Source: Bryobacterales bacterium
Lineage (GTDB): Bacteria; Acidobacteriota; Terriglobia; Bryobacterales; Bryobacteraceae
Assembly (NCBI GenBank): GCA_020846745.1
Contig: JADLDI010000007.1
Coordinates: 1 to 64,000, forward strand
Length of the DNA: 64,000 nucleotides
Reading direction: 5' to 3'
Shown here: in pieces, positions 26,201-33,772 of the stretch
How positions within the stretch are numbered: the stretch's first letter is position 1
How the letters are laid out: every line of letters begins with the position of its first letter
Made by a program: the position numbers and the translations under genes
Notes under the pieces: model-generated
Database searches by the model: none
What the model was told of the DNA's origin: nothing
Seen by the model: only the letters and a program-made list of their open reading frames with translations

Positions 26201-26458
26201 TTCGAGGCCTGCTTCGCGTTCGAGGAAGAGGCGGGCGTCGTCGTCGGGCGAGAACAGGGTGAGGTTGCGGTAGCCCTGGACATTCAGCTTGCGGGATTTA
26301 AGAAAGGCCTCGGCGCGGGCGGTGATTTCGTTCTTGCTGAGTTTTAAATCGAGGGAAGCCTGGGGGAAGGCTGCTCGGTAGTTGTGAAAGACGTACAGGC
26401 AGGAAAGGAGAATGACGGCGGCCGCAATAACGGCCAGGCGGCGATCGGCCGCCGTCAT
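23210..26458 (-). CDS. CPBP (CAAX-protease-like) membrane protein with internal duplication
   Basis: About 1,082 aa from the ATG at 26458; a GTG at 26500 would overlap the upstream gene by 25 bp and is less likely. The first half has a periplasmic-type domain (EEFRVWLTPDGRTVAMDHII), the phrase EYLKVPEQWQRDF, then membrane helices with the CPBP motifs EEAWFRLL, FLHANYP and WHYTVDAVL of intramembrane glutamic-type proteases. The second half repeats the soluble domain (ERWIFISPEGRLLRTDLIL, RYLKLPEAWERDF) and more helices, but the EExxxR motif is not seen there. So one active and one degenerate half are fused. Confidence 0.75.
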   Translation of the reverse strand: MTAADRRLAVIAAAVILLSCLYVFHNYRAAFPQASLDLKLSKNEITARAEAFLKSRKLNVQGYRNLTLFSPDDDARLFLEREAGLEQANKLMSGEVVVWQWRARWYRPPEKEEFRVWLTPDGRTVAMDHIIAEDAKGASLSRDDARTVAQTVVPAGYRLVEERSENKPNRVDHFFEWEREGFSLKGATYRRAVTVRGGEIGAFREYLKVPEQWQRDFSAMRSRNELYSQIAQGFYVPLILAGLVVLIQAVRAGQVRWARLVKACGVLAVLMALNQWNTLPFSLDSLPTSTRLDTAIPLLLLQGVGAGVAVFFYVILAAAPGETLYRRLLPNRLSVSAAFSRRALDTREFFRASVTGYAMAAGHIAFITAFYLIGQRFGVWSPQDVEYSDLLSTALPWLYPLTIALMAATSEEAWFRLLAIPLLARIGLRRSIAVIVPAFVWGFLHANYPQQPAWIRGVEVGAIGVVAGMVMLRFGILATLVWHYTVDAVLMGSFLFQSSDWYLRGTGLLVGGVVLLPLAVSLYRYRRHAGFLVDPAMTNAADPHQPATAEEEHPSGLLPPIPATLSPRILFAVAALLGLAALFVHPKPYGDFIRLRINRDEALRLAGPPPKGWQTSIEFVTNLPVAELEYVRRNGGDPNEVARTKLTPAVWRIRHFQPLNKQERWIFISPEGRLLRTDLILDEDAPGANLEQPAARELAERYLKDQQIDPARYRLVDAAAEKLKHRTDHTFTWEEKDWRIGDARARLFLAIRGDQPSGFRRYLKLPEAWERDFRRLRLQRYLLPAVGGGIGLMLLVVFIQNLRSHPFRWKRYAAVGVPFCLLILAQFLNDWPGRWSNYNTAQSPQEFLADVTISLIVRALLAGFGVALAMLALEVFAGPRRFSNSPWTLAPAIAVAFGGAMRLISWGEQFVAGNRFSLPLWSPPPVDQWSPAVAVLLSATVSAALAGLLGSILATAAAGLFAPRKRLAYALTIALALALSRSDSPALVAYNFAAIVLLLALASLIVRTSGGAVAQWAAAVFGGQVILGAYKLFTQPNQELQTQGYLALVAGLAATAIWLATTRVPRAFSATPPAAPSPSGSI

Positions 26459-26475
26459 CGGTTGGCGATTTGCGT

Positions 26476-27000
26476 TTAGTGTTTCTTCAACCGGCTGCAC
26501 GCGGTGGCTGCGCCTGTGGGATCGATTGCTGCCGAGCCTTCTTCAATATGCTGGATCTTGCCGTCGGCGTCGATGACGAAGGTGGTACGGTTCGCGATGC
26601 CGCGATCCGCGATCAGCACACCGTAGTCTTTCGAGGCCTTCCGCATAAAATCGCTCAGGATCGGTTGCTGGACTTTTAGAACTTCATCCGCCCAGTATTT
26701 CTGGCTGGGCAGGTTATCGGTTGAGACGCCAAACACTTTAGCGCCCGATTCTTCAAACTTGGCGAGACCATCCTGGTACGCCTTCATTTCCTTGGTTCAA
26801 CCACCGGTGAATGCGGCCGGGAAGAATGCCAGAACCACGGTGTTCTTCCCGTGGAAATCCGACAGCTTTACCCGGCCGCCCTTGGTGGAGGGCAAATCGA
26901 ATTCAGGAGCCGTGTCGCCGACCTTCAGGGTGGTTTTCCCAGACTGTGCCTGAAGGGCGAGCGCGGCTGCGGGTGCAAGTAACAGGCTGCGCCTTTTCAT
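26476..27000 (-). CDS. selenocysteine-containing peroxiredoxin (BCP/AhpC-TSA type), exported
   Basis: One 174-aa protein read through an in-frame TGA at 26797-26799 (residue 68). It starts with a signal peptide ([20 protein letters not shown]). Then come [32 protein letters not shown], the TGA, and [16 protein letters not shown]. In peroxiredoxins the FxPxAFTGxC-TxE motif has the peroxidatic cysteine exactly at this TGA. Downstream the fold continues in frame: [47 protein letters not shown] hairpin follows the TGA. There is no BCP-type second Cys five residues later. The only Cys is Cys168 near the C-terminus, a candidate resolving residue. It would reduce peroxides in the periplasm. Confidence 0.85.
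26761..26782 (-). promoter_or_regulatory. bacterial SECIS-like hairpin of the peroxiredoxin gene
   Basis: Starting 15 nt after the UGA, GGCG pairs with CGCC. Within it, ACC pairs with GGU around the 5-nt loop AGGAU, whose second base is G. The apical loop lies 23-27 nt after the UGA, within the spacing used by bacterial SelB. The stem is short and has an internal loop, so it is weaker than the other SECIS in this window. Confidence 0.6.
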
Positions 27001-27099
27001 GCGTTTGAGCGTACCACAAGCACATGAATCGCCAACATCTCACGAGCGAGCGGGAAACCGGACCTCACGGTCGACTTTCAGCAGTGGCACACTCTACAT

Positions 27100-28353
27100 A
27101 TGCGCCTTCTTCTTTTCCTAATGGCCGGGGCCGCCGTCTTGGCCCAGCCGCAGTATGACCTTCTTCTAAAGGGCGGTCACGTGATCGATGGCAAGAATGG
27201 CATCAACGCGGTGCGCGATGTGGCGATCGCCAAAGGCGTCATCGCGCAAGTGGCGGCCAACATCCCGGCTTCGAGCGCGCGCCGTACCGTTAACGTCACT
27301 GGGCTGTACGTCACACCGGGGCTGGTCGACATCCACACCCACGTGTTTGCGGATTCGATGGGACGCGAATACACGGGCGCCAATTGCGTACGGCCGGACG
27401 GTTTCACGTTCCGCAGCGGCGTGACCACGATCAGCGACGCGGGCAGTTCCGGCTGGCGGAATTTTGAGCAGTTCAAGACCAACGTGATCGACACATCCAA
27501 AACCCGCGTGTTCGCCATGCTCAACATCGTGGGCAAGGGCATGGCGGGCCGTATGGATATCGAACAGGACACTTCAGACATGGACGCCGCGCAGACCGCG
27601 GCCATGGCGAAGCGGTTCCCGAAAGAGGTGGTGGGCGTGAAAATCGCGCACTATGCCGGGCCCGAGTGGATCGCGGTGGAGCGCGCGGTGGAAGCGGGCA
27701 AGCTCGCGAATATCCCGGTAATGGTGGACTTCGCGACGTTCCGCGACGAGCGCCCGTTCCCGCAGTTGGTGGGCGAGAAGCTACGGCCGGGCGATATTTA
27801 CACGCACGCTTATTTGAGCGCGGTGCCGATGCTCGATGCGAATGGAAAGGTGCTGCCATATCTCTTTGCGGCGCAGAAGCGCGGAGTGATCTTCGACGTC
27901 GGCCACGGTGGCGGCAGTTTCTCGTTCCGGCAGGCGATTCCGGCGGTCAAGCAGGGGTTCTATCCCAACTCGATTTCGACGGACTTACACGTCGACAGCA
28001 TGAACGCCGGTATGAAGGACATGCTGAACGTGGCCTCGAAGTTCCTCAACATGGGCATGTCGCTTGAGGATGTCCTGGTGCGGTGCACGTGGACACCCGC
28101 GCAGGAGATCCACCGGACCGATTACGGTCACCTGACCGTCGGCGCCGTTGCCGATGTCGCGGTGCTACGCGTCGAGGAAGGCAAGTTCGGCTTCATCGAT
28201 TCGCGCCGGCTAAAGATGGAGGGCAACAAGAAGTTAGTGGCTGAGCTGACGCTGAAGTCGGGCCAGGTGATGTGGGATCTGAACGGAATTGCGTCGCCGA
28301 TGTGGGATAGCCCCGAAGCAACCCGGATGATCGAGCAGCGGCGGAAGCGGTAG
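27100..28353 (+). CDS. exported amidohydrolase-superfamily enzyme
   Basis: A 417-aa protein with a short signal peptide (MRLLLFLMAGAAVLAQ). The metal-binding residues of a dihydroorotase/deacetylase-type amidohydrolase are present: GLVDIHTHVF (His79, His81), VVGVKIAHYAG (likely carboxylated Lys), YTHAYL, FDVGHGGGSF and STDLHVDS with the final Asp. The C-terminus returns to the small beta-sandwich (GAVADVAVLRVEEGKFGFID). A periplasmic site is unusual for pyrimidine enzymes, so a D-aminoacyl or cyclic-amide substrate is more likely. It is divergent from the selenoprotein peroxiredoxin gene. Confidence 0.85.
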   Translation: MRLLLFLMAGAAVLAQPQYDLLLKGGHVIDGKNGINAVRDVAIAKGVIAQVAANIPASSARRTVNVTGLYVTPGLVDIHTHVFADSMGREYTGANCVRPDGFTFRSGVTTISDAGSSGWRNFEQFKTNVIDTSKTRVFAMLNIVGKGMAGRMDIEQDTSDMDAAQTAAMAKRFPKEVVGVKIAHYAGPEWIAVERAVEAGKLANIPVMVDFATFRDERPFPQLVGEKLRPGDIYTHAYLSAVPMLDANGKVLPYLFAAQKRGVIFDVGHGGGSFSFRQAIPAVKQGFYPNSISTDLHVDSMNAGMKDMLNVASKFLNMGMSLEDVLVRCTWTPAQEIHRTDYGHLTVGAVADVAVLRVEEGKFGFIDSRRLKMEGNKKLVAELTLKSGQVMWDLNGIASPMWDSPEATRMIEQRRKR

Positions 28354-28366
28354 CCCGGCGCTGGGT

Positions 28367-28398
28367 GGGCCGGGACAGGCTGCGCGCCCGCCCGGCCC
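28367..28398 (+). terminator. possible terminator between convergent genes
   Basis: GGGCCGGG (28367-28374) pairs perfectly with CCCGGCCC (28391-28398), followed by GTTTTCT about ten bases later. It would end the amidohydrolase transcript. The large loop and distant T-run make it uncertain. Confidence 0.4.
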
Positions 28399-28412
28399 TG
28401 CACCGGCGTTTT

Positions 28413-31400
28413 CTAGAAGAGGTACCGAAGCGCGAACTGGATCTGCCGCGGCGGCCGGACCGCGTTGATGCGGCCATAAGTTACGCTGCGCAGGTTCTTG
28501 TCCGACGCGAGCCACTGCGTATGGTTGAAGGCGTTCAGGAAGTCTGCCCGGAACTCCACGGCGTGGCTTTCCGAGAACGGCATGCGGATGCGCTTGGCTG
28601 TGGCGATGTTCCAGTTGTTGATTCCAGGGTCGGTGATCACACCCAGATTGGCGTTGCCCCAGGCGCCGACGGCCGGATCTTTGAAGCACTGCGTGTTGAA
28701 CCACTGCAGCCGGGTTTTGATACCGGCGCCCTGGTTGGCGTCGCAGACGCGGTCGGGCAGAAACTGGCTTGATGCGCCGGAGTAACCGGTCAGGCTGAGG
28801 TCCTGGGTGGTGGGGAACTGCGGGCTTCCGGTGGCCGCGGTGAAGGTTCCGCTCAGTACCCAATCGTTCACCACATAGTTCAAACCCTTGCCGACGCTCA
28901 GCTTGGGAGTTTGATAATTGACGGCAGTGATGAACCAGAACTTCGGTGTGATGTTCGAGGGTCCGGCCCAGATGTACGGGTAACGGAAGTTGATGTTGCC
29001 GTGATCGGAATTCATGATATTCGAAGTGGCGATGTTCTTGGCCCAGGTGAAGTTCCCTTGCAGCGTCAAACCATGCCACTGATTGTTTTTGATGCTGACC
29101 GTACCGGCGTGGTATTTGGCCCAGCCGAGGGGCGCCCAGGTGCCGAGGACACCCCATTGAGGATACGGGCGGCGCTGCTGCAGCGGCACGTTGGCGAGCG
29201 AGCCGATGGGTAGTTCCGCGGCGTTCTGGTCGATGAACTGGAACTGGTGGATGGTGTGCGAACCGACGTAATCGGCTTCCGCGACCCACGACGCACCGAG
29301 GCGCCGCTGGACGCTGAACGACCATTGGTAGACGGCCGGAATCGGGTAATAGGGCTGCGCGAAGCGGAAACTGGCGGGCGGGTTGGCGTTCGGCTGCGGG
29401 GGAACGCCCAACAATCCCGCCGGATACTCGTTGCTGACGAGACGCTGTGGCAGGTTGCGCGCCGGATCGTTTACGACTTCATAGCGAAGCGAAAAAGGCG
29501 CCGCACCGCTCTGAATGTCGTTGAACTGGTTCATGTTGATGTTGCCGTCGAAGTAGATGCCGGCGCCGGTACGGATGACCGTGGTGGGCGTGAGCGCGTA
29601 TGTGATGCCAAGCCGTGGCGCAAAGTTCTTGGTGCCGATCTTATACGCTTGGCGCGACACGCCGGACGTTAACGGAGCGCATCCACCGAAGCACTTCGAA
29701 GGGTCGAGAAAGTCGTTGGGGTTCGCCAAGGCAAAGGCGGGCTGGCCGGTTTTGTCGTTGAAGCTGAGAGTCGCGTTCCTCGGGACGGTCCAGGGGCTCC
29801 AGTATTCGTAACGGAGACCGTAGTTGAGGGTCAGCTTGTTGGTGACGCGCCACGAGTCCTGGGCATAAAAGCCGAGATATTGCTGGTGGCCGACATAAGG
29901 AATCTGGCGAACGATCAGCAGGGTGCTGGAATACGCGCCCAGCAGGTAGTCGGCGAGTTCCAGTCCGCCGGTGGGCAATCCTTGCGCAACGCGTGCCTGT
30001 TCGCAAGTGCTGTTGCCCGGTGGGCACGCCTGCGAGTAGAGCTTGCCGAACGAGAACTGGCCCTTATCGCCCGAGGGGTTGTAGTAGATGAAGCGCTTGT
30101 TGATGCCGTCGAATCCGAACTTGAGGCTATGGCGCCCGCGCACCCAGCCGAAATCGTCTTTGAGCTGGATGTTATTCGAATAGGCGTTGAAGATGTAATT
30201 GGTGCCGACGCCGAGGTTGAATCCCGGCACAGACCACTGCACCGCGCCGGTGTAGCCGGACGTATTCGGCAGTCCGATTTCACGGGCCGAATCCGGCAGG
30301 TCGAGCGGGCGTGTGTATTGCCAGTTGGGGCGAGTATAGGAGACACCGAGGTCGTTCACCTTGGAGGCGCTGAGCACCTGGGTCCAATGCACCACGGCGT
30401 TCGTGGATGCGGAGTTGTTACCCGTGCCCTGCAACGGCTGCAAACCGCCTTGGAGCGAGTCCTGTTTGTTGAAGGTAAAGCGGCCGAAGATGGTCGAATT
30501 CTGGGTGCGCAGCCAGTCCATACGGCCGGTCACCTGGTTTTGTCCCATCGTGGTGCGAACCGCATTGGTGTACTGGGCAACGCCGTTGACGACGATGTTG
30601 GGCGTGAGGACGTACTTATCGAGGTAAGCCTTGGTGACCGGGTCGACGCAGGTGGGCCGCGGCGCGCAAAGTGTCGTCTGGCCCATGGGAATACGATTGC
30701 CGGGGAACGGCCGGCGCAGACCGGTTTGCGGATCGACGTCATAGGGGTTGTAAATAATCGGCGTCGGCAGGAAAGTCCCGCTGGGACCGGGGGGGCGATA
30801 GCCGGAGAAGTCGCCGTTGCGCAGGGCTTCTTCGGGGACGACGGCAAAGTCCTGCTGGCGCTGCACGACACGGAAGCCTTCATAATTACCGAAGAACATT
30901 AACTTGTTCTTGACGACCGGTCCGCCGATCGCGCCGCCAAACTGATTTTGCGTGTAGGGCTGCAGGCGCCGGTTGGCTTCGTTGTTGAGATACGAGTTGG
31001 CGTCGAGGTGGTTGTTGCGGAAGTATTCGAACAGCTCGCCATGGTAGGCGTTCGATCCACTCTTGGTAAGGAAGTTGACCGCGGCGACGCCGTTGCCGAA
31101 CTCAGCGCTCATGTTCGCGGCTTCTACGCGCACTTCATTCACGCTGGCGCGCGACTGCAACTGAGTGGCCTGGCCGTAGACCGGGATCTGGATATTTGAC
31201 CCGTCTACAGAGATGTTCGACCCCGAGTCGCGGTTGCCGGCGATGAATGCGCCGGTCGACTGAAATGTGTTGCCAGCGTCGACGAAGTTCAACGAGCGGG
31301 AGGCGAACGACAGGTTTTGCCCTGCATTCTGCGGCACCACGCCCGGCGTGAGTTGCAGCAAGTCAAAAACGTTGCCGCGGCCCAGTGGGATGTTCTGAAC

Positions 31401-31814
31401 CAGTTCCGGCGTGACGCTGCCGGTCACCTCAGCCGAGGCCGTATTGATAAGTTCGGCGCCGGCGGCGGAAACGGTCACCTGGTCGGACGTAGAGCCCAGT
31501 TCCAGTTTGATATCGACGTGCGCGGGTTGCGCGGTCTCGACAGTACGGTCGCGAATCGTCGTCGTCTTGAAGCCCTGGGCTGACACGACGATGGTGTACT
31601 TACCGGCTGGAAGCGATTGGAACGAGTAGACGCCTTCACTGTTGGTAGTGGATTCGCGGGTGGCGCCTGTGTTCTGGTTGGTTAGTTTGACGGTCGCGCC
31701 CGGAAACACAGCACCTAATTGATCGGCGACGGTACCGGTGATAGAGGTGGTTGTCTCGACCTGTGCCCAGAGAAAGGGCAGGCTAAGGAGCATGTACAGT
31801 AATAGTCTCGTCAT
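28413..31814 (-). CDS. TonB-dependent receptor, Oar-like, second copy
   Basis: An outer-membrane receptor of 1,133 aa. Signal peptide LLLYMLLSLPFLWAQ. Residues ~22-100 are a carboxypeptidase-regulatory-like domain (GTVADQLGAVFPGATVKLTN, SLPAGKYTIVVSAQGFKT). The plug has GNVFDLLQLTPGVVPQNAG, FIAGNRDSGSNISVDGSNIQ and EFGNGVAAVNFLTKSGSNAY. The barrel ends in FALRYLF, a typical C-terminal aromatic signal. It is similar in plan to the receptor at 6.6-10.1 kb but clearly not a recent duplicate. It has its own promoter candidate (TATAAT) and GGGGAGAG before the start. The ligand is unknown. Confidence 0.9.
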   Translation of the reverse strand: MTRLLLYMLLSLPFLWAQVETTTSITGTVADQLGAVFPGATVKLTNQNTGATRESTTNSEGVYSFQSLPAGKYTIVVSAQGFKTTTIRDRTVETAQPAHVDIKLELGSTSDQVTVSAAGAELINTASAEVTGSVTPELVQNIPLGRGNVFDLLQLTPGVVPQNAGQNLSFASRSLNFVDAGNTFQSTGAFIAGNRDSGSNISVDGSNIQIPVYGQATQLQSRASVNEVRVEAANMSAEFGNGVAAVNFLTKSGSNAYHGELFEYFRNNHLDANSYLNNEANRRLQPYTQNQFGGAIGGPVVKNKLMFFGNYEGFRVVQRQQDFAVVPEEALRNGDFSGYRPPGPSGTFLPTPIIYNPYDVDPQTGLRRPFPGNRIPMGQTTLCAPRPTCVDPVTKAYLDKYVLTPNIVVNGVAQYTNAVRTTMGQNQVTGRMDWLRTQNSTIFGRFTFNKQDSLQGGLQPLQGTGNNSASTNAVVHWTQVLSASKVNDLGVSYTRPNWQYTRPLDLPDSAREIGLPNTSGYTGAVQWSVPGFNLGVGTNYIFNAYSNNIQLKDDFGWVRGRHSLKFGFDGINKRFIYYNPSGDKGQFSFGKLYSQACPPGNSTCEQARVAQGLPTGGLELADYLLGAYSSTLLIVRQIPYVGHQQYLGFYAQDSWRVTNKLTLNYGLRYEYWSPWTVPRNATLSFNDKTGQPAFALANPNDFLDPSKCFGGCAPLTSGVSRQAYKIGTKNFAPRLGITYALTPTTVIRTGAGIYFDGNINMNQFNDIQSGAAPFSLRYEVVNDPARNLPQRLVSNEYPAGLLGVPPQPNANPPASFRFAQPYYPIPAVYQWSFSVQRRLGASWVAEADYVGSHTIHQFQFIDQNAAELPIGSLANVPLQQRRPYPQWGVLGTWAPLGWAKYHAGTVSIKNNQWHGLTLQGNFTWAKNIATSNIMNSDHGNINFRYPYIWAGPSNITPKFWFITAVNYQTPKLSVGKGLNYVVNDWVLSGTFTAATGSPQFPTTQDLSLTGYSGASSQFLPDRVCDANQGAGIKTRLQWFNTQCFKDPAVGAWGNANLGVITDPGINNWNIATAKRIRMPFSESHAVEFRADFLNAFNHTQWLASDKNLRSVTYGRINAVRPPRQIQFALRYLF

Positions 31815-31867
31815 CGGCTCTCCCCTGACAAAGTGCTCCGCCCGGAAATCGTGGCGGAATGCACGCG

Positions 31868-31873
31868 ATTATA
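31868..31873 (-). promoter_or_regulatory. TATAAT -10 box upstream of the second TonB receptor
   Basis: A perfect TATAAT on the minus strand, about 54 bases before the start codon. No good -35 is visible at 16-18 bp (GCGGAG at 17), so an activator or alternative contacts may be needed. Confidence 0.4.
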
Positions 31874-31930
31874 CCTCATGCATACACAATCTCCGCGGTT
31901 TGGCGCCCTAGACGGCCCAAGACACAAAAA

Positions 31931-31956
31931 GCTCCGAGACCGCGTGGTCTCGGAGC
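31931..31956 (-). terminator. rho-independent terminator of the PEP-CTERM gene
   Basis: GCTCCGAGACC (31931-31941) and GGTCTCGGAGC (31946-31956) form a perfect 11-bp stem with a 4-nt loop. On the minus strand it is followed by TTTTTGTG. This is a textbook intrinsic terminator 24 bp after the stop codon. Confidence 0.9.
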
Positions 31957-31979
31957 CGCAAATCATTTTCCGGTGGCGC

Positions 31980-32600
31980 CTACTTCCGCCGGCGCCGATA
32001 CGCCCAAATACCCAGCAGGGCCATTCCTGAAGATATCGAGACAATGCTCGCCGGCTCCGGTACATCGAATGCGAAGTTGGCGGCGGTGAAGTCGGCCAGG
32101 GCGCTGGTTTGACCGGTTAGATTTGTCAGCCGGGCCAACACCTTAAGATCGGCCGTCGGATCGTTAAGGTCGGTCGAGTAAACCAGGCGAGGAAGGTTTA
32201 GCCCACTATTGAAATAGATGAAAAACCCCGGCCCCGGAGTGGTAACCTGGGCCGCGATCAGATTCGCCGCGGTCCCTGCGTTAAACGCTGTTGCCGGGTT
32301 ATTGTCGTTGTCGGTAGTTTCGAGAACCACCACGTTCACGCCGCTCGCAGGGATGTTTGCGGCGATGTCGTTCAAGAACATAACGGGAGCGGTGATGTTG
32401 AACCGTTCGGGATTGATCGAGAAAACGTCAGTTGCCGTGTTGAAGCTGGTAAAAAGCTCGTTACCGACAACCTGCCGTCCAGGATCGGTTAAAGCAGTTG
32501 ACCCGGCAAACGGGTCGAAGTTAAGGCGAATGGTAGCTGCCATCGCACTGGCGGCGAACAATGCGCCCACCGATGCGAAGCGGCGAACAGAAAACGACAT
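31980..32600 (-). CDS. PEP-CTERM sorting-signal protein
   Basis: A 206-aa exported protein with GGAGG seven bases before the ATG. The signal peptide includes VGALFAASAMAATIRLNFDP. The body is a beta-rich domain (VGNELFTSFNTATDVFSINP, VNVVVLETTDNDNNPATAF) that I cannot assign. The C-terminus VPEPASIVSISSGMALLGIW followed by AYRRRRK is a complete PEP-CTERM signal: motif, membrane helix and basic end. It is presumably cut by an exosortase and released to the surface or matrix. It has its own terminator. Confidence 0.85.
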   Translation of the reverse strand: MSFSVRRFASVGALFAASAMAATIRLNFDPFAGSTALTDPGRQVVGNELFTSFNTATDVFSINPERFNITAPVMFLNDIAANIPASGVNVVVLETTDNDNNPATAFNAGTAANLIAAQVTTPGPGFFIYFNSGLNLPRLVYSTDLNDPTADLKVLARLTNLTGQTSALADFTAANFAFDVPEPASIVSISSGMALLGIWAYRRRRK

Positions 32601-32641
32601 GTAGCCTCCGATCGTAGATGAGCTGAAGATTCAGCCAATCT

Positions 32642-32655
32642 CCTCCAATTGGAGG
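32642..32655. promoter_or_regulatory. 14-bp perfect palindrome upstream of the PEP-CTERM gene
   Basis: CCTCCAATTGGAGG lies 42 bp before the PEP-CTERM start and 34 bp after the end of the PQQ-type gene. With no loop and no T-tract it looks like a dimeric-regulator operator rather than a terminator. Confidence 0.4.
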
Positions 32656-32689
32656 CCATTATGTCATACTTCTGATGTCGTTTCTTTGG

Positions 32690-33772
32690 CTATTGCCCGA
32701 AACAATAAACTTTCCCATCCTGGGCCGCCGCTATCAGCCGCCCTTGCCCAATGGCCACCGATGCGGAAACGGCAGCGCCAATCTCGTATTCCCACACCTT
32801 TTTCCCCGTGGCGATTTCGAGCCCGTAGATCCGTCCATCATTCGATCCGAAATACACGAGATTGCCAACCGCCGCGGGCGATGAATCGATCCGCGCCTGG
32901 GTCAGGAAGGTCCACAGGGCTTTTCCCGTCTTCGCGTTCAGGCAGTGCAGCATCTTGTCGCGGCCGCCCACCAAAACCTTATCGCCGGCGAGCGCGGCTG
33001 AAGCGTAGAACGGAAACTTACGCTGTGGATGCTCGTAAGTCCACGCCACCTTCTTAGTCGTGAGGTTTACGCTTAATACTTGATTCTCATAAGTGCCGAA
33101 AAAGGCGAACTGTTCGGTCAGCGCCGGCGATGCGCCCACGTAGGCTTCAGCATCCACCACATACGCCTCGCTTCCATCGGCGATCTTAATCGCCCGGAAC
33201 TTAGCGTCACAACCGGAGACATAGGTAACTCCGTTGGACACAGCCGGCGTACAGTGTACCGGACCGTTGGTCTTGAACTGCCACAGCACCTTACCGGTCT
33301 TCGCCTGCAGCGCGTACAGGTTCTCATCGTAGGATCCGATCAACACTCGATCGCCGATAACCGCCGGCGACGACTTCACCTCAGAAAACGCCTTATGTTT
33401 CCAAACGGCTTTGCCGGTGGCGGCGTCAACGCCATAGATCATGCCGTTCAAGTCGCCCACGTATACCATTCCCCCGGCCACGGCCGGAGACGATTCGCCC
33501 ACTTCGCCTTCCGTCTTGAACTCCCACCGCGGCTTGCCGGTGGCGATATCGAGCGCCACCAGTTTGGACGAGTGCGACGCCGCGTAAACCGTGTTGCCCA
33601 CAATGGCGGGCGAGCTTTCAATCAGGTCGCCGCTATCCCAGGTCCAGAGGAGTTTCAACGTGGAAGGCAGCGTGGAAGTGGCGACGCCAGTCAGTTTGGG
33701 ATTGCCGCGGAACTGCGGCCAGTCTTGTGCCGCAACGCTAATGGCAATCAGTGCCAACGTTAGTAAGCGCAT
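32690..33772 (-). CDS. exported PQQ-type beta-propeller protein
   Basis: A 360-aa protein. I chose the ATG at 33772 because it gives a proper signal peptide (MRLLTLALIAISVAAQ). The mature protein starts with DWPQFRGNPKLTG and has seven to eight blades of PQQ-enzyme type, with VALDIATGKPRWEFKTEG, GVDAATGKAVWKH, YALQAKTGKVLWQF and GLEIATGKKVWEYEIG. No catalytic Asp or cytochrome motif of a quinoprotein dehydrogenase is evident, so it may be a scaffold or binding protein of BamB-like plan. Its start overlaps the end of the iron-ADH gene by 13 bp. Confidence 0.85.
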   Translation of the reverse strand: MRLLTLALIAISVAAQDWPQFRGNPKLTGVATSTLPSTLKLLWTWDSGDLIESSPAIVGNTVYAASHSSKLVALDIATGKPRWEFKTEGEVGESSPAVAGGMVYVGDLNGMIYGVDAATGKAVWKHKAFSEVKSSPAVIGDRVLIGSYDENLYALQAKTGKVLWQFKTNGPVHCTPAVSNGVTYVSGCDAKFRAIKIADGSEAYVVDAEAYVGASPALTEQFAFFGTYENQVLSVNLTTKKVAWTYEHPQRKFPFYASAALAGDKVLVGGRDKMLHCLNAKTGKALWTFLTQARIDSSPAAVGNLVYFGSNDGRIYGLEIATGKKVWEYEIGAAVSASVAIGQGRLIAAAQDGKVYCFGQ

